The position numbers and the translations under genes are program-made. A stretch of DNA of 64,000 nucleotides from an uncultured Eggerthella sp. GTDB lineage: Bacteria; Actinomycetota; Coriobacteriia; Coriobacteriales; Eggerthellaceae. The DNA lies in NCBI GenBank assembly GCA_958431815.1, contig CAUASB010000010.1, forward strand, positions 7,453 to 71,452, given 5' to 3'. How positions within the stretch are numbered: the stretch's first letter is position 1; the number at the start of each line of letters is the position of its first letter. The notes under the pieces were generated by a model, which saw only the letters and a list, made by a program, of their open reading frames with translations, was not told the origin of the DNA and searched no databases. Positions 1 through 8,477 of the stretch are shown here, piece after piece.

Positions 1-287
1 TTCTTCATCTGAAGACCGGCGTTAACTACCTCGAAGACAACAACATGCTGGTTTCCGGCGAGTTCAAGACCAAGCCCGATTTCGAGAAGTACAACAAGGT
101 CGAAATCCCCGAGGAAGAGGCTTACGCCGCAAACTGCATCTGGGTTAATGGCACGGTTATCGTTCCCGAGGGCTATCCTGCCGTTTTGAAGGCTGTGCAG
201 GACCTGGGTTACAAGACGCTTGTGGTTGACACGTCCGAGTACCGCAAGATCGACGGCGGCCTGAGCTGCCTTTCCCTGCGCTTCTAA
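1..287 (+). CDS. C-terminal part of a dimethylarginine dimethylaminohydrolase-like (amidinotransferase superfamily) protein
   Basis: The reading frame is open from the left edge (codons start at base 3) and ends at a TAA, so only the last 94 or so residues are present. The segment LKTGVNYLEDN followed by the C-terminal IDGGLSCLSLRF matches the end of the DDAH/arginine deiminase-like fold, where the Cys in GG-x-x-CLS is the catalytic nucleophile and guanidino compounds such as methylated arginine are hydrolysed. The convergent neighbour is an amino-acid permease, which may supply a substrate; that link is inference. The exact substrate cannot be read from this fragment. Confidence 0.75.
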   Translation, partial: LHLKTGVNYLEDNNMLVSGEFKTKPDFEKYNKVEIPEEEAYAANCIWVNGTVIVPEGYPAVLKAVQDLGYKTLVVDTSEYRKIDGGLSCLSLRF

Positions 288-306
288 TTCAAGCGCCGCA
301 TACACG

Positions 307-349
307 CAAAAGCGCCTTCGGGAATCATCCCGAAGGCGCTTTTTTTTTT
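307..349. terminator. bidirectional rho-independent terminator
   Basis: A perfect stem AGCGCCTTCGGGA/TCCCGAAGGCGCT with a 4-base loop is followed by nine T on the + strand and preceded by four A, so it can end both the hydrolase (+) and the permease (-). Confidence 0.92.
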
Positions 350-374
350 AACAAAAAGGACTGTTCTTATTTTG

Positions 375-1859
375 CTACAGCATCAGTGCGGGTACCAGGT
401 ACATCGCGGCGATGATCACGATGCCGGCAACAACGACGCCGATCCAAATGTAGTATTCGCGGTCCATCTTCTTCTGCTCGGCGGCGCTGGGGTCGTCTGT
501 TTCAGGGATGCGGTAGTCTGTCTTTGCGGGAACGCCGTAGTGCAGGCGGCAGCCCAGGTAGATGGCCAAGCCCAACACGCACCAGATAACGCCCGTCACG
601 ATGGCGTCGGTGCCCAGCTGGGTGAGCATCACCACGTAGATAACCATGCTCACCGGCGCACCCACCGCAATGCCCTTCACTTTGAAGGGGCGCTTCATGG
701 CGGGCAGCTTCTTGCGCAGGCCCATGGCGGCGGCAATGCCGATTACGTAGTAGAACAAGTCGGCGAACAGGCTTACCTCGGCAATGTAATCAAGCGACGA
801 GGTGGCAACCAGCGCAATGGTGATCACGCCCAGCACGATGATGGAAACGTACGGCGTTTGGTAGCGCGGGTGCAGCTTGGCGAACACCTTCGGCAGGGCG
901 CCGTCGCGTGCCATGGTGTACAGGTAGCGTGGTGGCACAGCGATGCTGGCGTTCAGAGTGGAAAAGTCGCCGCCGAAGGCAACGCCCAAGGCCAGCAGGG
1001 CCAGCGGCACGCCCAAGATGCCGGCGGTCATCATCGCCTCGGCATATGGCGCACTGGATTCTGCGATAGCGTCAAGCCCATCGGCGGGGACGATGCCCAG
1101 CAAGAACCACTGGAAGGCCGCGTTCACGATGAAGATCACGAAGGGCGAAAGGATAAGCGCACGAGGGATATTGATGTGCGGGAACTTGATTTCCTCGCCC
1201 ATGGCACAGCAGGTTTCGAAGCCCGCGAAGCACCACCAGATCATGGCAACGGCGGCGATGAACCCACCTGCGCCCATGTCGGTAAGGAAACTGGGCGTTT
1301 GCACGAAGTTGGGCAGCTGCACGCTGGGAATCATAGTAAGGAACCACAGGATGGCAACGCCCCAGAAGAAGAACATGAAGCCGTTTTGCAGGCGTCCCGT
1401 CATCTGAACGCCGCGCACGTTGGTGATGATGAATACCACCAGTGCAAGGCAGGCCAGCACCACATCGTTGATGGGCAGTTCCACGCCGAAGGCCAGGAAC
1501 ACTGTTTTGAAGTAGTAGCTGAACGCAAGTGCCTCGCCGCCGGTAACGGCAATGAGCGACATAACGAAGTTCCAGCCTGCCAGAAAGCCGAAGGGGCGGC
1601 TGAGTCCCAGCGACGCGTACATGTAGGTTCCACCGGCGTAGGGCAGGGCGGCACCCATTTCCGCGTACAGCAGGGCGGGGAAGATGCTGATGACCATGGC
1701 AAGGAACGTGGCCAAGATCACGCCCGATCCCATTTCGCCCACTACATTGCCGCCGGTGGTGAACAGCCCAACGCCGATAACGGTGCCCGCAGTAACGGTG
1801 ATTGCCTCACGCATGCCGAAGGCACGCTTCAATTCGGTGGTTTGCGGTTCTGAAGCCAC
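375..1859 (-). CDS. APC superfamily amino-acid permease
   Basis: 494 residues with about 12 hydrophobic segments. The N-terminal REAITVTAGTVIGVGLF is the APC-family TM1 substrate-binding signature (unwound glycine-rich helix), and the length is normal for the family. It should move amino acids or a polyamine across the cytoplasmic membrane by proton symport or exchange. The DDAH-like gene next to it suggests a guanidino or arginine-type substrate, but nothing in the sequence fixes that. An inverted repeat CTTTAG-N12-CTAAAG lies about 40 bases upstream of the start, at 1898-1920, and may be an operator. The start chosen is ATG at 1859, with a purine-rich AAAGAAACGAGG stretch before it. Confidence 0.9.
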   Translation of the reverse strand: MASEPQTTELKRAFGMREAITVTAGTVIGVGLFTTGGNVVGEMGSGVILATFLAMVISIFPALLYAEMGAALPYAGGTYMYASLGLSRPFGFLAGWNFVMSLIAVTGGEALAFSYYFKTVFLAFGVELPINDVVLACLALVVFIITNVRGVQMTGRLQNGFMFFFWGVAILWFLTMIPSVQLPNFVQTPSFLTDMGAGGFIAAVAMIWWCFAGFETCCAMGEEIKFPHINIPRALILSPFVIFIVNAAFQWFLLGIVPADGLDAIAESSAPYAEAMMTAGILGVPLALLALGVAFGGDFSTLNASIAVPPRYLYTMARDGALPKVFAKLHPRYQTPYVSIIVLGVITIALVATSSLDYIAEVSLFADLFYYVIGIAAAMGLRKKLPAMKRPFKVKGIAVGAPVSMVIYVVMLTQLGTDAIVTGVIWCVLGLAIYLGCRLHYGVPAKTDYRIPETDDPSAAEQKKMDREYYIWIGVVVAGIVIIAAMYLVPALML

Positions 1860-2027
1860 GATCCCTCGTTTCTTTTCGCTGATAAAACGTTGTGTACTTT
1901 AGCACTCTACTGAACTAAAGCAAGGAGTATTTGGTGTGGAAACCGTGATTGATGCACGTGCGATGCGTACCTGTGGCAAGGTAATTAATGCGTTCGAAAC
2001 AAAACGGGTTTCGCAAGAGAGGTGTGT

Positions 2028-2345
2028 ATGCTCCCGTACTTAATGATCTGCGTGTCGGTGGTGTTCGAAGTGTTTGCCGACACGATGATGAAAGTCTCCG
2101 ACGGCTTCCGGCGTAAGCTGCCCATCATCGGCGTGGTTATTGGCTACGCGGTTTCGTTCTGGATGATGTCGCACGTGCTGATGGAACTTCCTTTGGGCCC
2201 GGTGTACGCCGCATGGACGGGCCTGGGCATTGCCCTTACCGCCGTAGTGGGTCACATGCTGTGGAACGAAGGCTTCAATGCGAAGAAGATTATCGGGCTC
2301 ATTGCCATTATCGTGGGCGTGGCCCTTTTGAAGTTGGGGGTGTAG
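2028..2345 (+). CDS. small multidrug resistance (SMR) family transporter, first subunit
   Basis: About 105 residues with four predicted membrane helices. The PLGPVYAAWTGLG motif in helix 3 is the SMR (EmrE/SugE-like) signature. ATG 2028 is chosen over an upstream GTG because AGAGAGG (2016-2022) is properly spaced before it. The next gene starts 3 bases after the stop and encodes a second SMR protein, so the two probably form a heterodimeric pair as in EbrAB/YkkCD-type systems. Substrates could be quaternary cations or guanidinium-type compounds. The TM1 region carries VFEVFADTMMKVSDG, with the conserved membrane-embedded Glu of the family. Confidence 0.88.
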   Translation: MLPYLMICVSVVFEVFADTMMKVSDGFRRKLPIIGVVIGYAVSFWMMSHVLMELPLGPVYAAWTGLGIALTAVVGHMLWNEGFNAKKIIGLIAIIVGVALLKLGV

Positions 2346-2348
2346 GCC

Positions 2349-2753
2349 GTGAGCGTGGCAGAAGAAGAAAAGCAGCTGGTAAAGGAAAAGGCCAAGTCGA
2401 AGCGCTTCGCGTTTGTGCTGCTGGGGATTGCTATCGTTGCCGAGGTCACGGGCGCAATCTGCTTGAAGGCATCCGAGGGCCTAACGGTGCCCCTTCCTAC
2501 GGTGATCACGATAATCGGCTACGTCACCTCGTTCACGTTGCTGGTTAAGATACTGCAGAACCTGCCGCTGGGCCTGGTGTATGGCATTTGGGGCGGCATC
2601 GGGTCGGCGGTAACCATGTTGGTTGGCGTAGTGGTGTGGAACGACCCGTTCACCGTGTTCACCGGGTTGGGCGTGCTGCTGGTTATTGCGGGCGTGTACC
2701 TGCTGAACAAGGGCACCGACGAAATCGAGGCGGCAAAGGCGCAGCAGCGGTAA
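2349..2753 (+). CDS. SMR family transporter, second subunit
   Basis: 134 residues starting at GTG 2349, almost abutting the first SMR gene. A charged N-terminal extension of about 20 residues precedes four hydrophobic helices. AIVAEVTGAICLKAS carries the conserved TM1 glutamate and PLGLVYGIWGGIG is the TM3 signature. The charged extension on this partner and the short tail on the other fit the unequal partners seen in paired SMR systems. Together they should form a proton-coupled cation exporter in the cytoplasmic membrane. Transcription appears to end at the hairpin downstream, before the thiamine operon. Confidence 0.88.
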   Translation: MSVAEEEKQLVKEKAKSKRFAFVLLGIAIVAEVTGAICLKASEGLTVPLPTVITIIGYVTSFTLLVKILQNLPLGLVYGIWGGIGSAVTMLVGVVVWNDPFTVFTGLGVLLVIAGVYLLNKGTDEIEAAKAQQR

Positions 2754-2843
2754 AGCTTAAGGTGACGCTTTGGCGCTGCCAAGCGCTTTCCGGTGGCTAC
2801 CGTGGTTGGTAGGGTAATGCCCGATGGCTTGCAATTGCTTATT

Positions 2844-2875
2844 AGGCTGGCAGTTTACTCTGTCAGCCTTTTTTT
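2844..2875 (+). terminator. rho-independent terminator after the SMR pair
   Basis: Stem AGGCTGGCAG/CTGTCAGCCT (one G-T pair) with a 6-base loop, followed by seven T. Confidence 0.88.
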
Positions 2876-3018
2876 GTTTGATTTGGCGAACAGGCTATTC
2901 CATTCAAAAAAAATTCATGGTTGAAGCCCATGGCTCGTTTCAACCTGTTATGGCACCGCTTCCCAATGTGTTCTTGCGCTCATGCGCAAAGCGCTGCACA
3001 ATACGAAATTACAGATTC

Positions 3019-3120
3019 GATGCAGGGGTGCCTGTTGCCGCATGTGCGGTGGCATGGCTGAGAGGGCGTGTGCGCCTAACCCTTTGAACCTGTCAGTTAG
3101 TGCTGGCGTAGGGAGCATCT
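3019..3120 (+). ncRNA. TPP (thiamine pyrophosphate) riboswitch
   Basis: The conserved THI-box blocks appear in order: GGGGTGCC (3025-3032), CTGAGAG (3058-3064), ACCCTTTGAACCTG (3079-3092) and GGCGTAGGGAG near 3105-3115. It sits directly upstream of thiM with a terminator between, so TPP binding should switch off transcription of the thiamine salvage operon. Confidence 0.96.
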
Positions 3121-3132
3121 CAGGTTCATTCT

Positions 3133-3163
3133 GGGGCGCCCGCTATGGCTGGCGTCCCTTTTT
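3133..3163 (+). terminator. expression-platform terminator of the TPP riboswitch
   Basis: GGGGCGCC (3133-3140) pairs with GGCGTCCC (3151-3158), followed by five T. It lies just after the aptamer and before the ribosome site of thiM, the usual layout of a transcription-terminating THI-box. Confidence 0.85.
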
Positions 3164-3185
3164 ATTTGCGTGAAAGGAACTGCGC

Positions 3186-4025
3186 ATGACAGAGATGGAC
3201 CAGTTGAAGAGCGGCATCATTGAAGCAGTGGAAACCGTAAGGGCGGAAAACCCCTTGGCGGGATCGGTAACCAACGGCGTGACGATGGATTTCGTTGCCA
3301 ACGCTCAGCTTGCCGTAGGCGGCAGCGCTGCCATGGTATACCTGCCCGATGAGGGTGAGTGCCTGGTGGCGGCCGGCGGTGCCGTGTACCTGAACATGGG
3401 CACGCTTTTGCCGGTGTACGAGGAAACGCTGCCCCGCACCGCAGCTGCTGCGTTCAATGCGGGCAAGCCCTGGGTGCTCGACCCGGTAGGTATCGGCATC
3501 GGCAAGCTGCGTACCGACCTGCTGCTTCAGCTGAAGCAGTACAAGCCCGCTATCGTGCGCGGCAATGCTTCCGAGATCATTGCCCTGGCAAGCTTGTGGG
3601 AACTGGAAACGAACGCCAGCGAAGCTTCTCGTCCGCGCGGCGTCGATAGCACCGACACGGTGGATGCTGCGCGCGATGCTGCGGTTGCCCTTGCCCGCTA
3701 CACGGGTGGTGCCGTTGCGGTTTCCGGCGAAGTTGACCTGGTTACCAACGGCAAGACAGTGGCGAAGTCGCACGGCGGCTCGGCGCTGATGGAAAAGGTT
3801 ACGGGCTTCGGCTGCTCGCAGGGTGGGGTGCTTGCGGTGTACGCCACGGCAACCGACCCGTTCACGGCAGCGTTGGCGGGTGTTGCCCACTACAACGTTG
3901 CGGGCGCCCGTGCCGCACAGACCGCCGATGCCCCTGCCAGCTTCAAGGTTGCCTTCATCGACGAGCTGTACCGCGCAACGGCGCAGGATATTGCCGACAA
4001 CGCCCTTGAAGTTCAGGAGGCATAA
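3186..4025 (+). CDS. thiM: hydroxyethylthiazole kinase
   Basis: 279 residues of the ribokinase-like ThiM family. It phosphorylates 4-methyl-5-(2-hydroxyethyl)thiazole for thiamine salvage in the cytoplasm. Visible signatures are SVTNGVTMDFVAN at the N-terminus, PWVLDPVGIG and IVRGNASEI in the middle, and the VTGFGCSQGG catalytic loop near residue 205, where the thiazole kinase family carries a Cys before the anion-hole glycines. GAAAGGAAC precedes ATG 3186. It is the first gene behind the TPP riboswitch and is followed 2 bases later by the thiamine-binding protein gene. Confidence 0.95.
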   Translation: MTEMDQLKSGIIEAVETVRAENPLAGSVTNGVTMDFVANAQLAVGGSAAMVYLPDEGECLVAAGGAVYLNMGTLLPVYEETLPRTAAAAFNAGKPWVLDPVGIGIGKLRTDLLLQLKQYKPAIVRGNASEIIALASLWELETNASEASRPRGVDSTDTVDAARDAAVALARYTGGAVAVSGEVDLVTNGKTVAKSHGGSALMEKVTGFGCSQGGVLAVYATATDPFTAALAGVAHYNVAGARAAQTADAPASFKVAFIDELYRATAQDIADNALEVQEA

Positions 4026-4027
4026 TC

Positions 4028-4345
4028 ATGAACACGCTGGTTGCCGTGGCTATTGCCCCCTTCGGCGTTGGCGATGAGCTTGCACCTGAGGTTGCCGAAG
4101 TGGTGAAGGTCATTCGCGAATCGGGCCTGCCGAACCACACGTATTCCATGTTCACCGAAATCGAAGGCGAATGGGACGAGGTTATGCAGGTGGTGAAGGA
4201 CGCCACATTCGTGCTCGCTGAAAAGGGCATTCGCACCGAAGTGGTTTTAAAGGCCGATATTCGCCCTGGTCGCACGGGCATGATGAACCGCAAGGTGAAG
4301 GCGGTAGACGAGATTCTGGAAGGCGAGGCGCAGCATGAGGAATAA
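4028..4345 (+). CDS. MTH1187/YkoF-type thiamine-binding protein
   Basis: 105 residues of the small ferredoxin-like-fold family (old DUF77) that binds thiamine or related pyrimidines. It opens with VAVAIAPFGVGDELAPEVAEVV and holds the typical SGLPNHTYSMFTEIEGEWDEVM segment. It lies between thiM and thiE, starts 2 bases after thiM and overlaps thiE by 11 bases, so it belongs to the riboswitch-controlled operon. A role in binding or sequestering thiamine or hydroxymethylpyrimidine is known for relatives; the precise ligand here is inferred from the context. Confidence 0.85.
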   Translation: MNTLVAVAIAPFGVGDELAPEVAEVVKVIRESGLPNHTYSMFTEIEGEWDEVMQVVKDATFVLAEKGIRTEVVLKADIRPGRTGMMNRKVKAVDEILEGEAQHEE

Positions 4346-5021
4346 GCTCGACATTTCCGCGTACTTGGTAATAGGCCCTGAGAACACGCTGGGCCGCCCC
4401 GTTGCCGAGGTGATTGCCCAAGCGCTTGCTGCCGGGTTCACGTGCGTGCAAATTCGTTCGAAGGAATGCTCGGCGCGCGACCTGATTCGTTACACCGCCG
4501 AAGCTGCCGATGTGATTGCCAAGGCGGGCAAGAGCGATTCGGTGGCGCTTTTGGTTGACGATCGCCTGGATGTGGTACTTGCTGCACGCGAGGCAGGTGT
4601 GAAGGTCGATGGCATCCACGTTGGTCAGACCGACATTCCCGTAGAGGTTTGCCGCAAGCTTCTGGGCCCCGATTCCATAGTGGGGCTTTCCGCCCGTGCC
4701 GACGAAATGCTGGAATACGTGAAGACGGCCGACATGAGCTTGGTGGACTATCTGGGTGTGGGCCCCTTGCATGAAACGCCTACCAAAACCGACTGCGGTT
4801 TGGCGGCCGATGGCACCATCATCACGAAGAGCATCGACGATTTGAAGGAGCTTGCCCAGGCAAGCCCGGTGCCCATTGTGGTGGGTGGCGGCGTGAAGCT
4901 TGCCGATATCCCGCTGGTGAAGAGCACGGGCGTCGACGGGTTCTTCGTTGTTTCTGCCGTGTGCGGAGCGGAAGACCCTGAAGCTGCTGCCCGTGAGCTA
5001 GTGGAAGCTTGGGAGAGGTAA
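4335..5021 (+). CDS. thiE: thiamine-phosphate synthase
   Basis: 228 residues with a TIM-barrel layout. It joins hydroxymethylpyrimidine diphosphate to thiazole phosphate. Motifs are CVQIRSKE near residue 37, LLVDDRLDVV near 75, GIHVGQTD near 95, YLGVGPLHETPTKTD (the trans-loop with phosphate-binding Thr/Lys) near 137 and VVGGGV near 182. It overlaps the previous gene by 11 bases. No thiD (HMP kinase) is present in this window, so that step must come from elsewhere. Transcription ends at the hairpin just downstream. Confidence 0.95.
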   Translation: MRNKLDISAYLVIGPENTLGRPVAEVIAQALAAGFTCVQIRSKECSARDLIRYTAEAADVIAKAGKSDSVALLVDDRLDVVLAAREAGVKVDGIHVGQTDIPVEVCRKLLGPDSIVGLSARADEMLEYVKTADMSLVDYLGVGPLHETPTKTDCGLAADGTIITKSIDDLKELAQASPVPIVVGGGVKLADIPLVKSTGVDGFFVVSAVCGAEDPEAAARELVEAWER

Positions 5022-5087
5022 CGAATTAGTCCGCTCCCGTCTGCGCTGGGTGCCGCGTTAGTACTCAAGCCACCCGCTACCCTGTTC

Positions 5088-5117
5088 AAAACGGCCTGTC
5101 ATACGACAGGCCGTTTT
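5088..5117 (+). terminator. rho-independent terminator of the thi operon
   Basis: AAAACGGCCTGTC/GACAGGCCGTTTTT with a 4-base loop. Confidence 0.92.
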
Positions 5118-5250
5118 TCATGCGGTCGCTGCTTCAGCATTGTAAGAAGATTCGCTTTCGCGAATCGTTCAGGAAATGATTTCAGAGTGGCATTCGCACT
5201 AACGCGCCGCCCAGCGCAGGCGGGAGCTGCGAGTTCGCTTATGTGCGGAA

Positions 5251-5955
5251 TTACAACATCCCGCCAAAATTGCCGGTGGCTGCTAGTAGGGCGAACCAGA
5301 TTGGGGGGATGAACAGGGCGGGGAGGAGGTTCATGGTGGAAATCTCTTTGAGTTTCAGCAGGTTTATGCCGCTGGCAAGAATCAGCAGGCCGCCGATGAT
5401 GGCGATTTCCGTCATCATGCCTTCGCCCATCAGGGGCGCCAGCACGCCTGCCAGCAGGTAGATGCTGCCCTGCCAGCAGAACAGCACTACGGCGGCAAAC
5501 GCGATGCCGATGCCGAAGGTGGCGCCGAACACCATGGAGGAAACGAAGTCGAGCGTTGCATTGGTAAGCAGGTATGTTTCATCGCCGTACAGCGCACTGT
5601 TGATGGGGCCCAGGATGGAAAGCGTGCCCACGCAGAACAGCATGATGGCGGTGGAAAGTCCTTGGGCGAATTCGCTGCCGTTCTTCGAACGCTTGGAAAC
5701 AGCCTTCTTGAAGCGCTTTTCCAGGTCGAGCGCGGTGCCGATTACGGCACCGATTGCCATGCTGGCAATGAACAGCACAGGATACGAGCTGTGCGGCATG
5801 TTCTGTACCACGGCATTTAGGCCCATGCCAACGGTGGCAATGCCCAGTGCGGTGAAAATTGCCTCCTGATACTTGGGCTTCAGGCCTTTCTTGGCAATGC
5901 TGCCTATGGTGCTGCCCAGCAGGATGCAGCAGGTGTTGACAATGGTGCCTAGCAT
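5251..5955 (-). CDS. DUF554 family membrane protein
   Basis: 234 residues with about seven hydrophobic segments. MLGTIVNTCCILLGSTIG at the N-terminus and the repeated GLG/MGLN elements are typical of the YqgA/YdfK (DUF554) family, which has no assigned function. The start is set at ATG 5955, because TAGGAGCGTAC stands in front of it; a longer frame opens at 5979 but lacks such a site. A small hairpin (GATTCGC-TTTC-GCGAATC, 5149-5166) lies beyond its end without a good T-run. The gene stands alone between the thiamine operon and dtd. Confidence 0.85.
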   Translation of the reverse strand: MLGTIVNTCCILLGSTIGSIAKKGLKPKYQEAIFTALGIATVGMGLNAVVQNMPHSSYPVLFIASMAIGAVIGTALDLEKRFKKAVSKRSKNGSEFAQGLSTAIMLFCVGTLSILGPINSALYGDETYLLTNATLDFVSSMVFGATFGIGIAFAAVVLFCWQGSIYLLAGVLAPLMGEGMMTEIAIIGGLLILASGINLLKLKEISTMNLLPALFIPPIWFALLAATGNFGGML

Positions 5956-6083
5956 GTACGCTCCTAAACGAATTGCCATTCAACGGTATAGGCTGCGCGT
6001 GCATCGTGCAAGGGCAAGCTTCTGAACGGCGGGAGCATAGGCTTGTTCGCGTTTAGCGACAGAGCGGCATGCTCGTTTCGCTG

Positions 6084-6540
6084 TTAGCGCTTGATAAGCT
6101 CGTCGCTGTCCAGCCAGATGGTGAAGGGTCCGTTGTTGGTAAGCTGCACGTCCATCATGGCGCCGAACCAGCCGGTTTGAAGAGCGATGCCGTCGTTGCG
6201 AACAAGGTCGGCGAAGTACTCGTACAAGCGGTTCGCTTCATCGGGTGCCGCGCCCTTGGTGAACGAGGGACGGTTGCCCTTGCGGCAGTCGGCGTACAGC
6301 GTGAATTGGGAAACCAGAAGCACTTCGCCCTGCACATCGCGCAGGGAAAGGTTGGTTTTGCCGTTTTCATCCTCGAAGATGCGCAGTTTCGAAATCTTGT
6401 TCCACAGCTTTTCCGCCACTTCTTCTGCATTCTTCGGGGCCCACGCCCAGAAGAATGCAGAAGCCGGTGCCGATGGAATGGGCGTCTTCGCCTTCAGTGG
6501 AAACCGAAGCGGACGTTACGCGTTGGATGAGTGCTCGCAT
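6084..6540 (-). pseudogene. dtd: D-aminoacyl-tRNA deacylase, interrupted by a one-base frameshift
   Basis: The N-terminal part reads MRALIQRVTSASVS from ATG 6540 up to the family motif GVGP. The remainder (AEKLWNKISKLRIFEDE, LLVSQFTLYADCRKGNRPSF, with the SQFTLYA active-site motif, and the NNGPFT motif) is in another frame. One extra A at about 6454-6455 separates them; removing it would give GVGPEDAEEVAEK and a protein of about 151 residues, normal for Dtd. Dtd hydrolyses D-amino acids from mischarged tRNA. The extra base falls exactly in a 14-bp inverted repeat. An alternative GTG start at 6419 would give a 111-residue fragment lacking the N-terminal strand. Either the gene is broken, recently mutated, or the base is a sequencing error. 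Confidence 0.85.
6422..6463. repeat. 14-bp perfect inverted repeat at the dtd frameshift
   Basis: CTTCTGCATTCTTC (6422-6435) and GAAGAATGCAGAAG (6450-6463) are perfect complements separated by 14 bases. The single extra base that breaks dtd lies in the second arm and is what makes the repeat perfect. Confidence 0.9.
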
Positions 6541-6646
6541 GGCGTTCCTTTCGTGTTATGACAATACAGGAGCATAAAACTATGCAGTATCGCAGCGCGG
6601 TTAGCTATGATACAAGGATATAGATAGCAGGTAAAAGGAGGGTACC

Positions 6647-7084
6647 ATGCTCGATTCGAAGATTCGCGCCTATTGTGAGGAAGACATCACCGATATACGC
6701 GGGTTCGATCGCTCGGAACTTGTTTCGGCGGAAGAGGGCCGCTTCGTTATGCGTGCATACCCAGGGGCCGATTGCGGCAACAACATCGGCACCGTGCACG
6801 GCGGCTTTTTGCTTGCGCTGGCCGACACGGCGGGCACCGGCGCCATCGACACGCTGGGGCGTGAAAACGCCACCATGTCGCTGAATTCGAACTTCCTGCG
6901 CCCCGCCTATACCTCCGACGAGTACTTGGAAGTTGTGGGAACGGTGCTGAAGCGGGGCAAGCGTGCGGTGGTCGCTGAAGTGGAAATAACGCGCCCCAAC
7001 GGCGAGCTGTGCCTGAAGGCCACCGTCACCTCTGCGGTGTTCGATTCGTTGATTGTGGAGTTGCCACGGTTGGCAAACGTCTAG
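6647..7084 (+). CDS. PaaI-type hotdog-fold thioesterase
   Basis: 145 residues with the hotdog thioesterase core. NNIGTVHGGFLLALADTAGTGAI is the HGG-x-x-x-x-x-D signature, in which the Asp/Glu on the central helix activates water, followed by SLNSNFLRPA and GKRAVVAEVEI strands. It probably hydrolyses an acyl- or aryl-CoA in the cytoplasm; the substrate is unknown. AAAAGGAGGG before ATG 6647 is a strong ribosome site. It is followed by dapL after 116 bases and could share its transcript. Confidence 0.88.
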   Translation: MLDSKIRAYCEEDITDIRGFDRSELVSAEEGRFVMRAYPGADCGNNIGTVHGGFLLALADTAGTGAIDTLGRENATMSLNSNFLRPAYTSDEYLEVVGTVLKRGKRAVVAEVEITRPNGELCLKATVTSAVFDSLIVELPRLANV

Positions 7085-7200
7085 CCAAGCGTTAGTTTCC
7101 AGTTCGAAATACATTGGACATATTGTGCTTTTAGAATGGTCTGGTTGAGTGATAGGTGCGTCGTTTTGCGCGGCCGCCCTGTTGGTTAAGGAGATTGTTC

Positions 7201-8421
7201 GTGGCTAAAGTCAACGAGAATTACGCTAAGTTGCCAGGCAGCTATTTGTTCGCGGAAATCGCACGTCGCACGGCGGAGTACACCGCTGCGCACCCCGAAG
7301 CGAAGATGATCAAGATGGGCATTGGCGACGTTACGCGCCCGTTGGCTCCTGCCGTTATCGAAGCCATGCATGCCGCTGTCGATGACATGGCAAGCGTTGA
7401 GCATTTCCACGGCTACGGCCCCGAGCAGGGCTACGACTTCCTGCGCGAGGTTATCGCCGAAAACGATTTCCGCGCTCGCGGCGTTGAGATCGACGTGGAC
7501 GAAATCTTTGTTTCCGACGGTGCCAAGAGCGACTGCGGCAACATCGGCGACATCCTTTCCATCGACAACGTTGTTGCCGTGTGCGACCCGGTATACCCCG
7601 TATACGTGGACACCAACGCCATGGCAGGCCGCGCTGGCGAATACGACGAAAAGGCGCAGGGCTGGACGAACATCATCTACATGCCCACCACGGCCGAAAA
7701 CGGCTTTGTACCGGCGCTTCCCGAAAAGGTTGCCGACGTGATTTACCTGTGCAGCCCCAACAACCCCACGGGCACGGTGCTGAACGCCGACCAGCTAAAG
7801 GTGTGGGTCGACTACGCCAACGAGCACAACTCCATCATCATGTTCGATGCCGCTTACGAGCGCTTCATTGCCGAGGAAAACGTGCCTCATTCCATCTACG
7901 AGATCGAGGGCGCAAAAACCTGCGCCATCGAGTTCCGTTCCTTCTCGAAGACGGCAGGATTCACGGGTGCCCGCTGCGGCTATACCGTGGTGCCGAAGGA
8001 ACTGGTGCGTGACGGCCAGAGCCTGAACGCCATGTGGAACCGCCGCCAGTGCACGAAGTTCAACGGCGCTTCGTACATCATCCAGCGCGGTGCCGCCGCT
8101 ATCTACACCGAAGAAGGCGCGCGTCAGATCGAGGAAACGCTGGACTACTACCGCAACAACGCCCGCGTTATCAAGGAAGGCCTTGAGCGCGCTGGCTTCC
8201 AGGTATACGGCGCGGTGAACAGCCCCTACGTATGGTGCAAGGCACCGGAAGGCATGGGTTCGTGGGATTTGTTCACCAAGCTGCTTGAAGAAGCGAACGT
8301 TATCACCACGCCGGGTGCGGGCTTTGGCCCTTCGGGCGAAGGCTATATCCGCCTTTCCGCCTTCGGCGATGCCGAGGCAACCAAGGAAGGCGTCGCCCGT
8401 ATCGAAAAGCTGTTTGCGTAA
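7201..8421 (+). CDS. dapL: LL-diaminopimelate aminotransferase
   Basis: 406 residues of PLP fold-type I. DapL converts tetrahydrodipicolinate straight to LL-diaminopimelate with glutamate, feeding lysine and cell-wall synthesis. KVNENYAKLPGSYLFAEIARR at the N-terminus, MGIGDVTRPL, FVSDGAKSDCGNI, CSPNNPTGTVL, and SFSKTAGFTGARCGY with the PLP-binding lysine are all family hallmarks. GTG 7201 is taken as the start because AAGGAG (7188-7193) stands before it and the family normally begins there. A clear terminator follows. Confidence 0.96.
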   Translation: MAKVNENYAKLPGSYLFAEIARRTAEYTAAHPEAKMIKMGIGDVTRPLAPAVIEAMHAAVDDMASVEHFHGYGPEQGYDFLREVIAENDFRARGVEIDVDEIFVSDGAKSDCGNIGDILSIDNVVAVCDPVYPVYVDTNAMAGRAGEYDEKAQGWTNIIYMPTTAENGFVPALPEKVADVIYLCSPNNPTGTVLNADQLKVWVDYANEHNSIIMFDAAYERFIAEENVPHSIYEIEGAKTCAIEFRSFSKTAGFTGARCGYTVVPKELVRDGQSLNAMWNRRQCTKFNGASYIIQRGAAAIYTEEGARQIEETLDYYRNNARVIKEGLERAGFQVYGAVNSPYVWCKAPEGMGSWDLFTKLLEEANVITTPGAGFGPSGEGYIRLSAFGDAEATKEGVARIEKLFA

Positions 8422-8443
8422 AGCTGTAAAGCCTCTTTACACG

Positions 8444-8477
8444 AAAGGCCTGCTGCGTTGTGCAGCAGGCCTTTTTT
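8444..8477 (+). terminator. rho-independent terminator of dapL
   Basis: AAAGGCCTGCTGC/GCAGCAGGCCTTT with a short loop and six T. The remaining roughly 320 bases up to the surface-protein gene hold no gene that I can support. Confidence 0.92.

Noticed and set aside
372..1853. A 493-residue plus-strand frame opposite the APC permease
   Set aside because: Antisense to a clear membrane permease; the translation is His/Gln/Gly-rich without recognisable domains.
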